Positions 25,750 through 42,575 are shown, numbered from the stretch's first letter. The stretch: 64,000 nt of DNA from Sapria himalayana (GCA_029783825.1 JAREIK010011498.1:186001-250000), one strand, 5' to 3'. The notes: generated from the sequence alone by a model not told the origin. Program-made: numbers and translations.

Positions 25750-27958
25750 ATGTTTTGCACTTTTATAATCAAATGACTAAGTGTTAAATTTAAATTGAAA
25801 TTCACAACTTTTAAGAATGTCACAGATTTATTTTTTTGTATGTGTAACACAAAATCATGACTCAAGGGGTGAGTTATGGATTCAGTCTCTTTCTTGCTTT
25901 CGATTATTGTAGCATTAGCAATGGTCATGCTTGTATATTTTGTTTCTAGAACAAAAAATCATATCGATGATAATATGCCATAACTTGTGTCTCTCTGTTG
26001 AACGTATTGTTATGGCACTAAGAATGATCATGAATACATATTTAATTACTATAATACTAGGTCACAGTATTGGATATGACCATAGCTTGTGCATTTTATC
26101 TTTATTTTGCAAAGGCATTCCACTAGGAATGATCGTTACTTTGGACATTCCTCAAAAGCAAAAGTCATGACCCTAGACAAATATAAAGCTCGAGTACTAC
26201 ACTTTATAACTTTGATTTGTGACCTCAAGTGTCAATATGCAAAACTAATATTTTGAGCAATGATTAAAACCTTTTATACATTTGAATATTTTTTATTTTT
26301 AACTTTCTGGGTATTGTCAGCTTGTATACTTAACTCATTTAATATAAAAAGAAAAAATGATATTTTTCATATCGATGAGGATATAAAAAAAAGGCTTAGA
26401 CATGCCAATAAAATAAATTTTTTGATTCTTGATTAAAAGAGGGCCCATACTTCTTGCCCTGCGCAAATCGCCCAGGGGCTAGTTTGTTCTAATAGGCCAC
26501 AAGGTGGTTATTTTTTTCGAGGTGAACTATGTTTTTTAAAAAAATGCGTCGAGTGTGTGCATGAGATATATTTTAGAACAAATTACATTAATCAATATAA
26601 ATAGCATCCTCAACAACTAGCTATTTCAACACATAGGGGTACAACATTGGTTTAGTCTGTTAGCGTACATGAGTCAAATTACCTTTGATAGCCCAGTGAT
26701 TCAACATCAAATATGATGAGACATAATAGAGATAAAGTAAAAGCTCCTATTATTTTGGTTAGAGCTTTAGCAATCATTCCAGAGTTGAGAGCTAACAAAA
26801 TAAATTATTTTAATTATTCAGTTTAATTTTAATTTTAATTTTAATTATTTATCAGTTTATTTTTATAGAAATATTAATTACAAAATAAATTAATAGTGAG
26901 ACAGATCTAATTTAAATTATACCGGTATATCCTAAATAATAAAGAATAAATCTAATTTTTTTTCATTTTAATTTTAAATATTCAAATTTAATTATTTATT
27001 TGTTTATTTTTATATAAATATTAATTATAAAATAAATTATGAGTTACACATATATAATTTATATAAATTATTTTTCATCAAAATAATATAGATAAACATT
27101 TTAAAAGAAAAAAAAATTTCAAAACAAAAAATTATTATGTAGTAAGATATTTTGCTTTGCTTCTGAATCATTTTAGATTTGGTAATTATATTTTAATTGA
27201 TATCTATCTTATTAATAATAGATTATTAATTTATTTTTTGATTATTATTAGAATATTTATCAATAAAAATATTTATATTGAATTTATATGATTTATAAAT
27301 ATAATGATTATTATTACTAAATATTATATTCACTTATGAAAAAAAATTTTAAAATTATTATATTTTCTAAGGTTATAACCTTATAAAATGAGAAAAAATA
27401 ATAAAAATAAATTTTTTGTTATTTCTTTTTTTAAAAAATACCTATAGATCATTAAATGCTTACTTACTTAAATTAGTAAGCTCATAAACCCCGAAACCCC
27501 TAAATACATAAACCTTTTAACAGTTATATACTATTTAATAAATAATAAATCTCATTTTTATTTCTATTTATTATAATTTTAAATATTAATTTTAATTTTT
27601 CATAGTTTAATTTTTTAGAAAAACTAATTACAAAATAAATTTCGAGCGAGACAAATATTATTTAAATAATTTATTTTAATAAAAAAAATATAAGTTTATA
27701 AAAAGAAGGAAAATTTAAAAAATTAAATATTATTATATAATAATATATTTTGATTTGATTTTGAATCATTTTATGTAATTTAAATATATTTTAATTAATA
27801 TTTATATTATTAATAATATTTTATTAATTTAATTTTTGATTATTATTATATTATCTATCATTAAAATTATTTATATTGAATTTAAAAGATATATAATTAG
27901 TAAGATTAATATAATTATACATGGTATTCACATTTAAAAAAATTTTAAAAATTATTTT

Positions 27959-27986
27959 ATTTTCAAAGGTTATAACCTTTGAAAAT
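27959..27986. repeat. 28-bp perfect palindrome
   Basis: Exact dyad, half-site ATTTTCAAAGGTTA, inverted block. Confidence 0.92.
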
Positions 27987-30832
27987 CAGATAAAATCAAA
28001 AATAGAATTTTAAATTTTTATTATATAAATAAAACCTATAAACCACTAAATGCCTAAAAATATAAATTGCTAAACTCCTAAATAATCAAACCATTAAACT
28101 TGTATACCATATATAATAAATCATAAATCTCATTTTAATTTGTTTTCATTATAATTTTAAATATTCATTTTAATTATTTATTAGTTTATTTTTTATAGAA
28201 ATATTAATTAAAAATAAATAATGAGTGAAAAAAATATAATTTCAATAATTTATTTTTAATCAAAAAAAAAAGCTTATATAAAGAATTAAAAATTTAAAAA
28301 CAAAAAATTATTATTTAGTAATATATTTTACTTTGATTTTGAATCATTATATATAGGTTTTGCAATTATATTTTAATTGCGATCAATCTTATTAATAAAA
28401 GTTTATAATTTATTATTTGATCATTTTTATAATATCAAACAATAAAATTACTTATATTCAATTAAAATGTCTTATAATTATTAAGTTATTATAACTAAAT
28501 ATTATATTTACATTTGAAAAAAATTTAAAAATTATTATATTTTCAGAGATTATAACCTTCGAAATTGATAAAAAATCACAAAAATAATTTTTTTATTATT
28601 TTATTATTTAAATAAAACTTAAAAACCACTAAATGCCTAAACATTTAAATCTCTAGACTCCTAAACCCCAAAACCCCCTAAATACTTAAACCATTAAACC
28701 TATATAACCTAAATAAAAAATAATAAATCTCATTTTTATTTGTATTCATTATAATTTTATATATTCATTTTAATTATTTTTTAGTTTATTTTTATAGAAA
28801 TATTAATTACAAAATAAATAATGAGTGAGAGATATAATTTAAATAAATTATTTTTTATGAAAAAAAATTAAACTTATAAAAATAAACAAATTTTCAAAAA
28901 TTTAAAATTTTATTTAGTAATATAATTTACTTTGATTTGAATTATTTTGGGTTCAGCAAATATATTTTAATTAATATCGATCTTATTAATAATAGTTTAT
29001 TAATTTATTTTATGATCATTATTATAATATATATTAATACATTTTTTTATATTGAATATACAACAAATATAATTATTAAGATTATTATAACTATGTATTG
29101 TATTCATATATTATAACTATTAAAAAATTATTATATTTTCAATGGTTATAACCTTTGAAAATCACGAAAATTCATAAAAATAAAGTTTTTGTTATTTCAT
29201 TGATTAAATAAAACCTATAAACACGAAAATGTGTAAACATATAAATCAATAAACTCCTTATCCCCAAAACCACAAAAAACATAAACAAATAAAATGCTTA
29301 TACCCTAAATAATAAATCATAAATCTCATTTTTATTAGTATTCATTATAATTTTAAATATACATTTTAATTATTTATTAGTTTAATTTTATATAAATATA
29401 AATTAAAAACTAAATTATTAGTGAGACAAATATAATTTAAATAATTTATTTTTCATCAAAAAATATATAGGCTTATAAATGGATAAAAAATTTAAAAATT
29501 TAAAATTAATATTTTGTAAAATATTTCACTTTTATTTAAGTCATTTTAGGTTTTGCAAATATATTTTAAACAATATTTATCTTATAATTAATTAGTTATT
29601 ACTTTTTTATGATCATTATTATAATAAATATCAATAAAATAGTTTATAATGAATTTATATTATATATAATTATTATGATTATTATAACTTCATATTGTAT
29701 TCACTTTTATATTATATTTTCAATGGTTATAACCTTCAAAAATGAGAAAAAATAACAAAAATAAATTTTTTGTTATTTTATTTTTTATAAAAACCTATAA
29801 ACCACTAAATGACTAAATACTAAAATGACTAAACTCCTAAACCCCGAAGCTCATAAATACTTAAAACATCATATTAGTATAGTCTAAATAATAAATCTTC
29901 AATCTCAATTTTATTAGTATTCATTATAATTTTAAATATTCATTTTAATTATTTATCAGTTTATTTTTAAAGAAATATTAATTACAAAATAAATTATTAT
30001 TGATATAGATATAATTTAAATAATTTATTTTTCATCAAAAAAATATATATGCTGATAAAAAGAGGCAGAATTTTAAAAATAAAAAATTATAATTTAATAA
30101 TATATCTTATTTTGATTTTGAATCATTTTAGATTTTACAATTATATTTATATTTATATCATTCTTATAAATACAAGTTTATTAATTTATTTATTCATCAT
30201 TATTATAATATCTATCAATAAAATTATTTATATTGAGTTTACATTATATATAATTATTAAGATTATTATAACTATATATTATATTCACATTTAAAAAAAA
30301 TTAGAATTATTAAATTTTGAAAGGTTACAACCTTGAAAAATTAAAAAAAATCAAAAAATTAAATTTTTTGTTTTTTCATTCTTTAAATAAAAAGTATAAA
30401 TCACTAAAGGTCTAAATAATTAAATCACTTAACTCCTAAACCACAAAACACCTAAATACTTAAACCATAAAACTGGTATATCTTGATTAATAAATAATAT
30501 ATCTTAATTTTATTTGTATTCATTATAATTTTAAATATTCAATTTAATTATTTAGTAGTGTATTATTATAGAATTATATATTACAAAATAAATTAAGAGT
30601 AACACAAATATAATTTAAATAATTTATTTTTAATAACAAAAATATAAACTTATAAAAAAAGCAAAACATTAAAAAAAATTATTATTTAGTAATATATTTT
30701 ATTTGATTTGAATAAATGTAGATTTTGCAAATACATTTTAAATAATAATTATTTTATTAATAATAGTTTATTAATAATTATTTATATTGAATTTAAATGA
30801 TATATAATTATGAAGATTATTATAAATAAATA

Positions 30833-30940
30833 TTTTATTTACATATGAAAAAAATTTAAAAATTATTTTATTTACATATGAAAAAAATTTAAAAATTATT
30901 TTATTTACATATGAAAAAAATTTAAAAATTATTTTATTTT
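30833..30940. repeat. 33-bp tandem triplication within one monomer
   Basis: The motif TTTACATATGAAAAAAATTT recurs exactly with ACATATG at 30841, 30874 and 30907, a 33-bp period. Other monomers have this element once. The local open frame repeats 11 residues only because 33 is divisible by three; it is not evidence of coding. Confidence 0.9.
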
Positions 30941-33900
30941 CAAAGGATATAATCTTCATAAATTAGAAACAATAATAAAAATAATTTTTTTGCTATATCA
31001 TTGTATAAATAAAAATTATAAACCACTAAATTCCTAAACACTTAAACATCTAAACTCTTAAACACAAAAGCCCCTAAATACTTAAAGCTTTAAACTCATA
31101 AACCTTAAATATAATTTAAATAATTATTTTTCATCAAAAAAAAAATATAAGCTTATAAAAATAAGCAAAAACTAAGAAACAAAAATTATTATTAAGTAAT
31201 AAATTTTACTTGTATTTTTAATAATTTTAGGTTTTTCAATTATATTTAAATTTATATTCATCATAATATTAATAGCATATTAATTTATTTTTTGATAATT
31301 GATATCATATCTATGAATAAAATTATTTATATTTAGTTTATATTATATATAATTATAATGATTATTATTACTAAATAATGTATTCACATTTTTAAAAAAA
31401 TTTAAAATTATTATATTGGCAGAGGTTATATAACCTTTTAAAATGTGAAAAAATATCAAAAATAATTTTTTTGGTATTTCATTGTTTAAACAAAACATAT
31501 AAACCACTAAATGCCTAAAAACATAAATTGCTAAAGTACTAAACGACAAAACCTCTAAATACGTAAAATATTAAACTGGGATACATTAATAATAATTAAT
31601 AAATCTCATTTTAATTTTTATTCAGTATACTTTTAAATTTTTATTTTAATTATTTATCAGTTTATTTTTATTGAAATATTAATTACAAAATAAATTATTA
31701 GTGAGACACATATAATTTAAATTAAAATGGTATACCCTAAATAATAAAGAATAAATCTCATTTTTTTTCATTATAATTTTAAAATTCATTTTAATTATTT
31801 ATTTGTTTATTTGTATATAAATATTAATTAATAAATAAATTATGAGTTAGACAAATATAATTTATATAAATTATTTTTCATCAAAAAAAATATAGATAAA
31901 CTTATTAAAAGAAAAAAAAATTAAAAACAAAAAATTATTAAATAGTAATATAATTTGCTCTTCTTCTGAATCATTATAGGTTTTCTAATTATATTTTAAT
32001 TGATATCTATCTTATTAATAATTGATTATTAATTTATTTTTTGATCATTATTAGAATATTTATCAATAATATTGATTATATTGAATTTATATGATATATA
32101 TATATATAATGATTATTATAACTAAATATTGAATTCTCATTTGAAAAAATTTAAAAATTATTTTTTTTTCAAAGGTTATAACCTTTGAAAATATAAAAAA
32201 ATAAAAAAAAATAAATATTTTGTTATTTTAATTTTTAAATAAAACCTATACCCCACCAAATGCATACACAGTTAAATCAGAAAACTTCTAAAGACCATAA
32301 TTCCTAAATACATAAACCATTAATCCGCTATATACTACTTAATAATTAACAAATCTAATTTTTATTTCAATTTATTATAATTTTAAATATTCATTTTAAT
32401 TATTTATTAGTTTATTTTTATATAAATTTTTATTACAAAATAAATTATGTGTGTGAAAAATATAATTTAAATAATTTATTTTTAATAAAAAAAAATATAC
32501 GCTTATAAAAGAAGTAAAAATGTAAAAATTAAAAATTATTATCAAATAATATTTGTGACTTTAATTTTGAATTTATAATAACTATCAATAAAATTGTTTA
32601 TATTGAATTTATATGATGTATTATTATTAAAAATATTAAAACTAAATATTGTATTCACATTTCATAAAATTTAAAATCTGAAAACCATTAAACTGGTATA
32701 CATTAATAATAAATTTTAATTATTTATCAGTTTAATTTTTTAAAAATATTAATTACAAAATAAATTATTAGCGAGACATATATAATTTAAATAATTTATA
32801 TTTCATCAAAAAAAATATAAGCTTATAAAAATAGGCACAATTTTAAAAACAAGAAATTTATTATTTAGTAGAATATTTTATTTTGATTTTGTATCATTTT
32901 AGATTTTGCATTTATATTTTAATTTATATCATTCTTTTTAATAATAGTTTATTAATAATTTATTGATCATTATTATAATATCTAATAATAAAATTATTTA
33001 TATTGAGTTTACATTATATATAATTATTAAGATTATTATAACTAAATATTATATTCACATTTAAAAAAAATTAAAAATTATTATATTTTCAAAGGTTATA
33101 ACCTTGAAAAATTAAAAAAAAAACAAAAAATTAAATTTTTTAGTTTTTTCAATATTTAAATAAAAACTATAAATCACTAAAGGCATAAACACTTAAATCA
33201 CTAAACCCCAAAAGACCTAAATACCTAAACCATTAAAACTGTATATCCTGAATAATTAATAATAAATCTTACTTTTATTTGTATTCATTATAATTTTAAA
33301 TATTCATCTTAATTATTTTTTAGTTTATTTTTATAGAATTATAAATTACAAAATATATCATGAGGAAGACAAATAATTTAAATAATATACTTTTAAGAAC
33401 AAAAAATATAAACTTATAAAAAGAAGCAAAACATCAAAAACATTATTATTTAGTAATTTATTTTACTTTGATTTTGAATAAATTTAGGTTTTGCAAATAT
33501 TTTAAATAATATCTATCTTATTTATAATAGTTTATTAATTTATTTTTTGATCATTTATATAATATCTATAAATATAATGGTTTATATTGAATTTATATGA
33601 TATATAATTATTAATATTATCATAAATAAATATAATATTCACATTTAAAAAAAATTAAAAATTTTTATATTTTCAAAGGTTATAACCTTAAAAATTGAGA
33701 AAAAATAACAAAAAATAAATTTTTTGTTATATCATTTTTTAAATAAAACTTATAAACCATTAAATACTTAAACACATAAATCTATAAACTCCTAAACACC
33801 AAAGCCCCTAAATACTTAAACCTTTAAACTCATAAACCTTAAATATAGTTTATATAATTTATTGAAATATTAATTACAAAATAAATTATGAGTGATACAA

Positions 33901-36401
33901 ATATAATTTAAATAATTTATTTTTTATCAAAAAAATATATGATTTTATAAAATGAGCTAAAAACTAAAAAAATAAAAATTATTATTTAGTAATAAACTTT
34001 ACATTGATTTTTAATAATTTTAAGTTTTGCAATTATATTTTAATTTATTCTATCATATTAATAATGACATATTAATTTATTTTTTGATAATTGATTTAAT
34101 ATCTATCAATAAAATTCTTTATATGTTGTTTAGATTATATATAATTATTATTATTATTATTACAAATATTGTATTCACATTTTTAAAAAATTTTAAAATT
34201 ATTATATTTTCAAAGGTTATAACCTTTGATAATGTGAGAAAATATCAAACATAATTTTTTTTATTTCATTATTTAAATAAATCCTATAAACCACTATATG
34301 CCTAAATTCTTAAATGAATAATTTCTAAATCTCGAAAACCCTAAATAGATAATTTTTTTAATCAGGTATATCCTAAATAATAAACAATAAATCTTTTTTT
34401 TATTTTTTCATTATAATTTTAAATATTCATTTTAATTATTTATTTGATTATTTTTATATAAATATTAATTACCAAATAAATTATAAGTTAGACAATTATA
34501 ATTTATAATTATTATTTTTCATCAAAAAAAATATAGATAAACTTATTAAAAGAAAAAAAAATTAAAAACAAAAAATTATTATATAATTTTATAATTTGCT
34601 TTGCTCTTGAATCATTATTGGTTTTGTAATTATATTTTAATTGATATCTATCTTATTAATAATAGATCATTAATTTATTGTTTGATCATTATTAGAATAT
34701 TTAGCCATAAAATTGTTTATATTAAATTTATATGATATTTAAATATTATGATTATTATTACTAAATATTGAATTCACTTTTGAATAAAATTTTAAAATTA
34801 TTATATTTTCAAAGATTATAACCTTTCAAAATGTGAAAAATTAAAAAAATATATATTTTTTTGATATTTCATTATTTAAATAAAACCTATAACCCACCAA
34901 ATGCCTAAACACTTAATTCAATAACTTCTAAATCTCTAAACCTCTAAATAATAAATAATAATCCTTTTAAATCAGTAACCATAAATAATAAATAATAAAT
35001 CTCATTTTTATTAGTATTAATTTAATTTTAAATATACATTTTAAATATTTATTAGTCTTATAATTTACTTTGATTTTGAATAAATTTATATTTTGCAAAT
35101 ATATTTTAAAAAATATCTATCTTATTAATAATAGTTTATTAATTTATTTTTTGATCATTAATATAATATATTTCAATATAATTGTTCATATTCAATTTAC
35201 ATGTTATATAATTATTAAGATTATCATAACTAAATATAGTATTCACATTAAAAAAATTTATAAATTGTTATATTTTCAAATTATATAACCTTCAAAAATT
35301 AGAAAAAATAATAAAAATAAATTTTTTGTTATATAATTGTTCAAATAAAACTTAGAAACCATTAAAAGCCTAAATACATAATTATCTAAACTCTTAAACA
35401 CCGAAGCCCCTAAATACTTAAACCTTTAAACTCATAAACCTTAAATATAATTTAAATAATATATAGAAATATTAATTACAAAATAAATTATAAGTGATAC
35501 AAATATAATTTTAATAATATATTATTCATCAAAAAAACATATAAGCTTATAAAATGATGCAAAATATAAAAAAAATTATTATTTAGTAATAAATTTTACT
35601 TTGATTTTGAATCATTTTATATTTTTTAATTATATTTTAATTTATATCTATAATATTAATAATAGTTTATTAATTTATTTTTTGATAATTGATATAATAT
35701 CTATCAATAAAATTGTTTATATTTAGTTTATATTATATATAGTTATAATAATAATTATTAGTAAATATTATATTCACATTTTTAAAAAATTTCAAAATAA
35801 TTATATTTTCAAATGTTATAAACATTGAAAATTTGAAAAAATATCAAAAATAAATTTTTTGTTATTTCATTGTTTGTATAAAACCTATAAACCATTAAAT
35901 GATTAAATACTTAAATCAATAACTTCTAAATCTCGAAAACCCTAAATAGATAAATTTTTTAAACATGTATATCCCAAATAATAAATAATAAATCTCATTT
36001 TTATTTTTTTCGTTATAATTTTTAAATATTCATTTTAATTATTTATTTGTTTATTTTTATATAAATATTAATTAATAAATAAATTATGAGTTAGACAAAT
36101 ATAATTTATATAAATTATTTTTCATCAAAAAAATATAGATAAACTTATTAAAACAAAAAAAAATTAAAAACAAAAAATTATTAAATAGTAATATAATTTG
36201 CTCTTCTTCTGAATCATTATAGGTTTTGTAATTATATTTTAATTGATATCTATCTTATTAATAATTGATTATTAATTTATTTTTTGATCACTATTAGAAT
36301 ATTTATCAATAATATTGTTTATATTGAATTTATATGATATATAAATATAATGATTATTATAACTAAATATTGAATTCACATTTGAAAAAATTTAAAAATT
36401 A

Positions 36402-36437
36402 TTATATTTTCAAAGGTTATAACCTTTGAAAATATAA
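36402..36437. repeat. 36-bp perfect palindrome
   Basis: Half-site TTATATTTTCAAAGGTTA followed directly by its exact reverse complement. Together with 42540-42575 this is the longest perfect form I found. Confidence 0.93.
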
Positions 36438-39400
36438 AAAAATAATAAAAATAAATATTTTGTTATTCTAATTTTTAAATAAAACATATAAACCACTAAA
36501 TGCATACACAGTAAAATCAGAAAACTCCTAAGGCCCGTAATGCCTAAATACATAAACCATTAAACCATTATATGCTACTTAATAATTAAGAAATCTAATT
36601 ATTTATTTATTTAATATAATTTTAAATATCCATTTTAATTATTTAATAGTTTATTTTTATAGAAATATTTATTACAACATAAATTATGAGTGCGACAAAT
36701 ATAATTTAAATAATTTATTTTTAATGAAATAATATATATACGCATATAAAAGAAGTATAAATTTAAAAATTTAAAATTATTATTCAGTAATATATTTTAC
36801 TTTAATTTTAAATCAATTTGGGTTTTGTAAATATTTTTTAATTAATTTCTATCTTTTTATTAATAGTTTATTAATTTAATTTTTGATCATTATTATAATA
36901 TCTATCAAAGAATTTGTTTATATTTCAATTTATATGATATATAATTATTAATATTATTATAACTAAAATATTATATTGACATTTAAAAAAATTTTAAATA
37001 TTATTATATTTTCAAAGGTTATAACCTAAGAAAATGAGAAAAATTATAAAATTTTTGTTTATTTTATTATTTAAATAAAACCTATAAACCACTAAATGGG
37101 TAAAAATATAAATCGCTAAATTTTCATATGATAAAACATCTAAATACTTAAACCATTAAATTGGTATACAATAATAATAAATCATAAATCTCATTTTAAT
37201 TTTTATTCAGTAAAATTTTAAATTTTTATTTTAATTATTTATCAGTTTATTTTTATAGAAATTTTAATTACAAAATAAATTATTAGTGAGACAGATATAA
37301 TTAAAATTAATCTGGTATACCCTAAATAATAATTAATAAATCTCATTTTTTTTTCATTATAATTTTAAATAATCATTTTAGTTATTTATTTGTTTATTTT
37401 TATATAAATATTAATTACAAAATAAATTATGAGTTAGTCAAATATAATTTATATAAATTATTTTAAATTAAAAAATATAGATAAACTTTTTATAATAAAA
37501 AAAATTAAAAACAAAAAAATTATTATATTGTAATATATTTTGCTTTGCTTTTGAATTATTTTAGGTTTTGTAATTATATTTTAATTGATATCTATCTTAT
37601 TAATAATAGATTATTTATTTATTTTTTGATAATTATTAGAATATTTATCAATAAAATTGTTTATATTGAATTTATATGATATATAAATATAATGATTATT
37701 ATAACTAAATATTGTATTCACTTTTGAAAAAAATTTAAAAATTATTATATTTTCAAAGGTTATAACCTTAAAAAATGAGAAAAAATAATAAAAATATATT
37801 TTTTGTTATTTCATTTTTTAAATAAAACCTCTAGATCATTAAATGCTTACTTACTTAAATCAGTAAGCTCATAAATCCCGAAACCCCTAATACATAAACC
37901 CTTTAACAGCTATATACTACTTAATACATAATAAATCTCATTTTTATATCTATTTATTATAATTTTAAATATTAATTTTAATTATTTATAGTTTAATTTT
38001 TAGAAAAATTAATTATAAAATAAATTTCGAGTGAGACAAATAATATTTAAATAATTTCTTTTAATAAAAAAATATATAGCTTATAAAAAGAAATAAAATT
38101 TTAAAAACTAAATATTATTATTTAGTAATATATTTTGATTTGATTTTGAATCATTTTATTTTATGTAAATATATTTTAAATAATATGTATATTATTAATA
38201 ATAGTTTATTAAATTAATTTTTGGTCATTATTATAATATCTATCATTAAAATTATTTCTATTAAATTTATATGATATATAATTAGCAAGATTAATATAAT
38301 TATACATTGTATTCACATTTATAAAAATTTTAATAATTATTTTATTTCCAAAGATTATAACCTTTGAAAATCAGAAAAAATCAAAAAAAGAATTTTAAAT
38401 TTTTATTATATAAATAAAACATATAAACCACTAAATGCCTCAAAACATAAATTGCTAAACTCCTAAACAACAAAACTCCTAAATAATCAAACCATTAAAC
38501 CGGTATACCACATATAATAAATCATAAATCTCATATTAATTTATATTCATTATAATTTTAAATATTCATTTTAATTATTAATTAGTTTATTTTTTATAGA
38601 AATATCAATCACAAAATAATTAATGAGATACAAATATTATTTTAATAATTTATTTTTAATCAAATAAAATAAGCTTATATAAGAAGTAAAAATTTAAAAA
38701 CAAAAAATTATTATTTAGTAATATATTTTACTTAGATTTTGAATCATTATATATAAGTTTAGCAATTATATTTTAATTGCGATCAATCTTATTAATTTAT
38801 TATTTGATAATTTTTATAATATCGAAGAATAAATTTACTTATATTCAATTAAAATGTCTTCTATTTATTAAGTTATTATTATAACTAAATATTATATTTA
38901 CATTGGAACAAAAATTTTAAAATTATTATATTTTCAAACGTTATAACCTTCAAAAATGATAAAAAATCAAAAAAATAATTTTTTATTATTTTATTATTTA
39001 AATAAAACTTTAAAACCAGTAAATGCCTAAACATTTAAATCTCTAGACTCCAAAACCCCAAAACCCCCTAAATACTTAAACCATCAAACCTATATAACCT
39101 AAATAATAAATAATGAATCTCATTTTTATTTGTATTCATTATAATTTTAAATATTCATTTTAATTATTTTTTAGTTTATTTTTATAGAAATATTAATTGC
39201 AAAATAAATAATGAGTGAGACAGATATAATTTAAATAAATTATTTTTTATGAAAAAAAAAATAATCTTATAAAAATAAACAAAATTTTAAATATTTAAAA
39301 TTTTGTTTTGTAATATATTTTACTTAGATTTTAAATTATTTTGGGTTCTGCAAATATATTTTAATTAATATCTATCTTATTAATAATAGTTTATTTTGAA

Positions 39401-42400
39401 TCTACAGCAAACTTAATTTTTATGATTATTATAACTAAGTATTGTATTAATATTTTAGAACTATTAAAAAATTATTATATTTTCTAAGGTCATAACCTTT
39501 GAAAATCACGAAAATTCATAAAAATAAATTTTTTGTTATTTCATTGATTAAATAAAACATATAAACACGAAAATGTGAAAACACATAAATCAATAAACTC
39601 ATTAACCCCAAAACTACAAAAAACATAAACAATTAAATAGTTATACCCTAAATAAAAAATCATAAATCTCATTTTTATTAGTATTCATTATAATTTTAAA
39701 TATACATTTTAATTATTTTTAGTTTAATTTTATAGAAATATAAATTATAAAATAAATTATTAGTGACACAAATATAATTTAAATAATTTATTTTTCATCA
39801 AAAAATATATAGGCTTATAAATGGATACAAAAATTTAAAAATTTAAAATTAATATTTACTAAAATATTTCACTTTGATTTTGAGTCATTTTAGGTTTTGA
39901 AAATATATTTTAAACAATATTTATTTTATTAATAATTGGTTATTACTTTTTTATGATCATTATTATAACTATTATGAATAAAATAGTTTATATTGAATTT
40001 ATATTATATATAATTATTATGATTATTATAACTTCATATTGTATTCACTTTTCAAAAAAAAATTTAAAAATTATTATATTTTCAAAGGTTATAACCTTCA
40101 AAAATGAGAAAAAATAACAAAAATAAATTTTTCGTTATTTTATTTTTTATATAAAACCTATAAACCACTAAATGACTAAATACTAAAATGACTAAACTAC
40201 TAAACCCCAAAGCCCATAAATACTTAAAACATTAAATTAGTATAGTCTAAATAATAAATCATAAATCTCAGTTTTATTAGTATTCATTATAATTTTAAAG
40301 AATCATTTTAATTATTTATCAGTTTATTTTTATAGAAATATTAATTACAAAATAAATTATTAGTGTAACATATATAATTTAAATAATTTATTTTTTATCA
40401 AAAAAAAATTCTCATATAAAGTGGCAAAATTTTAAAAATAAAAATTTTTATTTGATAATATATCTTATTTTGATTTTGAATCATTTTAAAGTTTACAATT
40501 ATATTTATTTTATTTCATTCTTATAAATACAAGTTTATTAATTTATTTATTGATCATTATTATAATATCTATCAATAAAAAAATTTATATTGAGTTTACA
40601 TTATATATAATTATTAAGATTATTATAACTAAATATTATATTCACATTTAAAAAGAATTAAAAATTATTATATTTTCAAAGGTTACAACCTTCAAAAATA
40701 AAAATAAATCAAAAAATTAAATTTTTTGTTTTATCATTCTTTAAAAAAAACTATAAATCATTAAATGTCTAAACAATCAAATCACTAAACTCCTAAACCA
40801 AAAAACACCTTATTACTTAAACCATTAAACCGGTATATCCTGAATAATAAATAATAAATCTCAATTTTATTTGTATTCATTATAATTTTAAATATTCATT
40901 TTAAATATTTATTAGTTTATTATTATAGAATTATAAATTACAACATAAATTATGAGTAATACAAATATAATTTAAATAATTTATTTTTAATAACAAAAAT
41001 ATAAACTTATAAAAAAAGCAAAATATTAAAAAAATTATTATTTAGTAATATATTTTACTTTGATTTGAAAAAATATAGATTTTGCAAATGCTTTTTAAAT
41101 AATAACTATTTTATTAATAATAAATTATTAATTTATTTTTTGATCATAATTATAATATCTAGCAATATAATTATTTATATTGAATTTAAACGAATTATAA
41201 TTATGAATTTTATTATAAATAAATATTAAATTTACTTTTGAAAAAAATTTAAAAATTATTATATTTTTAAAGGATTTAATCTTCAAAAATTAAAAAAAAA
41301 TAATAAAAATAAATTTTTTGCTATATCATTGTTTAAATAAAACTTATAGACCACTAAATACCTAATACTTAAACATCTAAACTCCTAAACACAAAAGCCC
41401 CTAAATACTTAAACCTTTAAACTCATAAACCTTAAATATAATTTAAATAATTTATTAAAATATTAATTATAAAATAAATTATGCGTGATACATATATAAT
41501 TTAAATAATTTATTTTTCATCAAAAAAATTTATAAGCTTATAAAAAGAAGTAAAAACTAAAAAACAGAAATTATTATTTAGTAATAAATTTTACTTGGAT
41601 TTTGAATAATTTTAGGTTTTGCAATTATATTTTAATTTATATCCATCATAATAATAATATCATATTAATATTTTTTTGATAATTGATATCATATCTATGA
41701 ATAAAATTTTGTATATTTACTTTATATTTTATATAATTATAATGATTATTATTACTAAATATTGTATTCACATTTTTAAAAATTTTAAAAATTATTATAT
41801 TGTAAAAGGTTATAACCTTTGAAAATGTTAAAAAATAACAAATATAATTTTTTTGATATTTCATTGTTTAAACAAAATCTATAAACCACTAAATGCCTAA
41901 AAACATACATCACTAAAGTCCTAAATGAAAAAAGCTATAAATACTTAAAATATTAAACTTGTACACATTAATAATTATTCATAAATCTCATTTTAATTTT
42001 TATTCACTATAATTTTAAATTTTTATTTTAATTATTTATTAGTTTATTTTTATTGAAATATTAATTACAAAATAAATTATTAGAAAGACAGATATAATTT
42101 AAATTAAACTAGTATACCCTAAATAATATAGAATAGATTTCATTTTTTTTATTATAATTTTAAATATTCATTTTAATTATTTATTTGTTTATTTTTATAT
42201 AAATATTAATTAATAAATAAATTATGAGTTAGACAAATATAATTTATATAAATTATTTTTCATCAAAAAAAATATAGATAAACTTATTAAAAGAAAAAAA
42301 ATTAAAAACAAAAAATTATTAAAGAGTAATATAATTTGCTCTTCTTCTGAATCATTATAGGTTTTGTAAATATATTTTAATTGATATCTATCTTATTAAT

Positions 42401-42539
42401 AATTGATTATTAATTTATTTTTTGATCATTATTAGAATATTTATCAATAATATTGTTTATATTGAATTTATATGATATATAAATATAATGATTATTATAA
42501 CTAAATATTGAATTCACATTTGAAAAAATTTAAAAATTA

Positions 42540-42575
42540 TTATATTTTCAAAGGTTATAACCTTTGAAAATATAA
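42540..42575. repeat. 36-bp perfect palindrome
   Basis: Same 36-bp dyad as at 36402-36437. The two monomers belong to the same recently amplified subtype (shared TGCTCTTCTTCTGAATC variant upstream). Confidence 0.93.

Larger units (their letters stand above)
24860..26819 (-). repeat. Non-satellite insert, copy B (inverted, ~1.96 kb)
   Basis: Reverse complement of the insert seen at 4239-6718, with matching satellite junctions: CTAAACCC on the left and TTATTCAGTTTAAT on the right. It lacks 468 bp present in copy A (5604-6071). In copy A that stretch is bounded by two GAATACAA direct repeats, of which one remains here, so a repeat-mediated deletion is likely. The telomere-like tract and poly(A)-like end are both retained. 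No gene recognised. Confidence 0.85.

Noticed and set aside
30771..30959. An 11-residue repeated peptide frame
   Set aside because: It is a by-product of the 33-bp DNA triplication, which is divisible by three.
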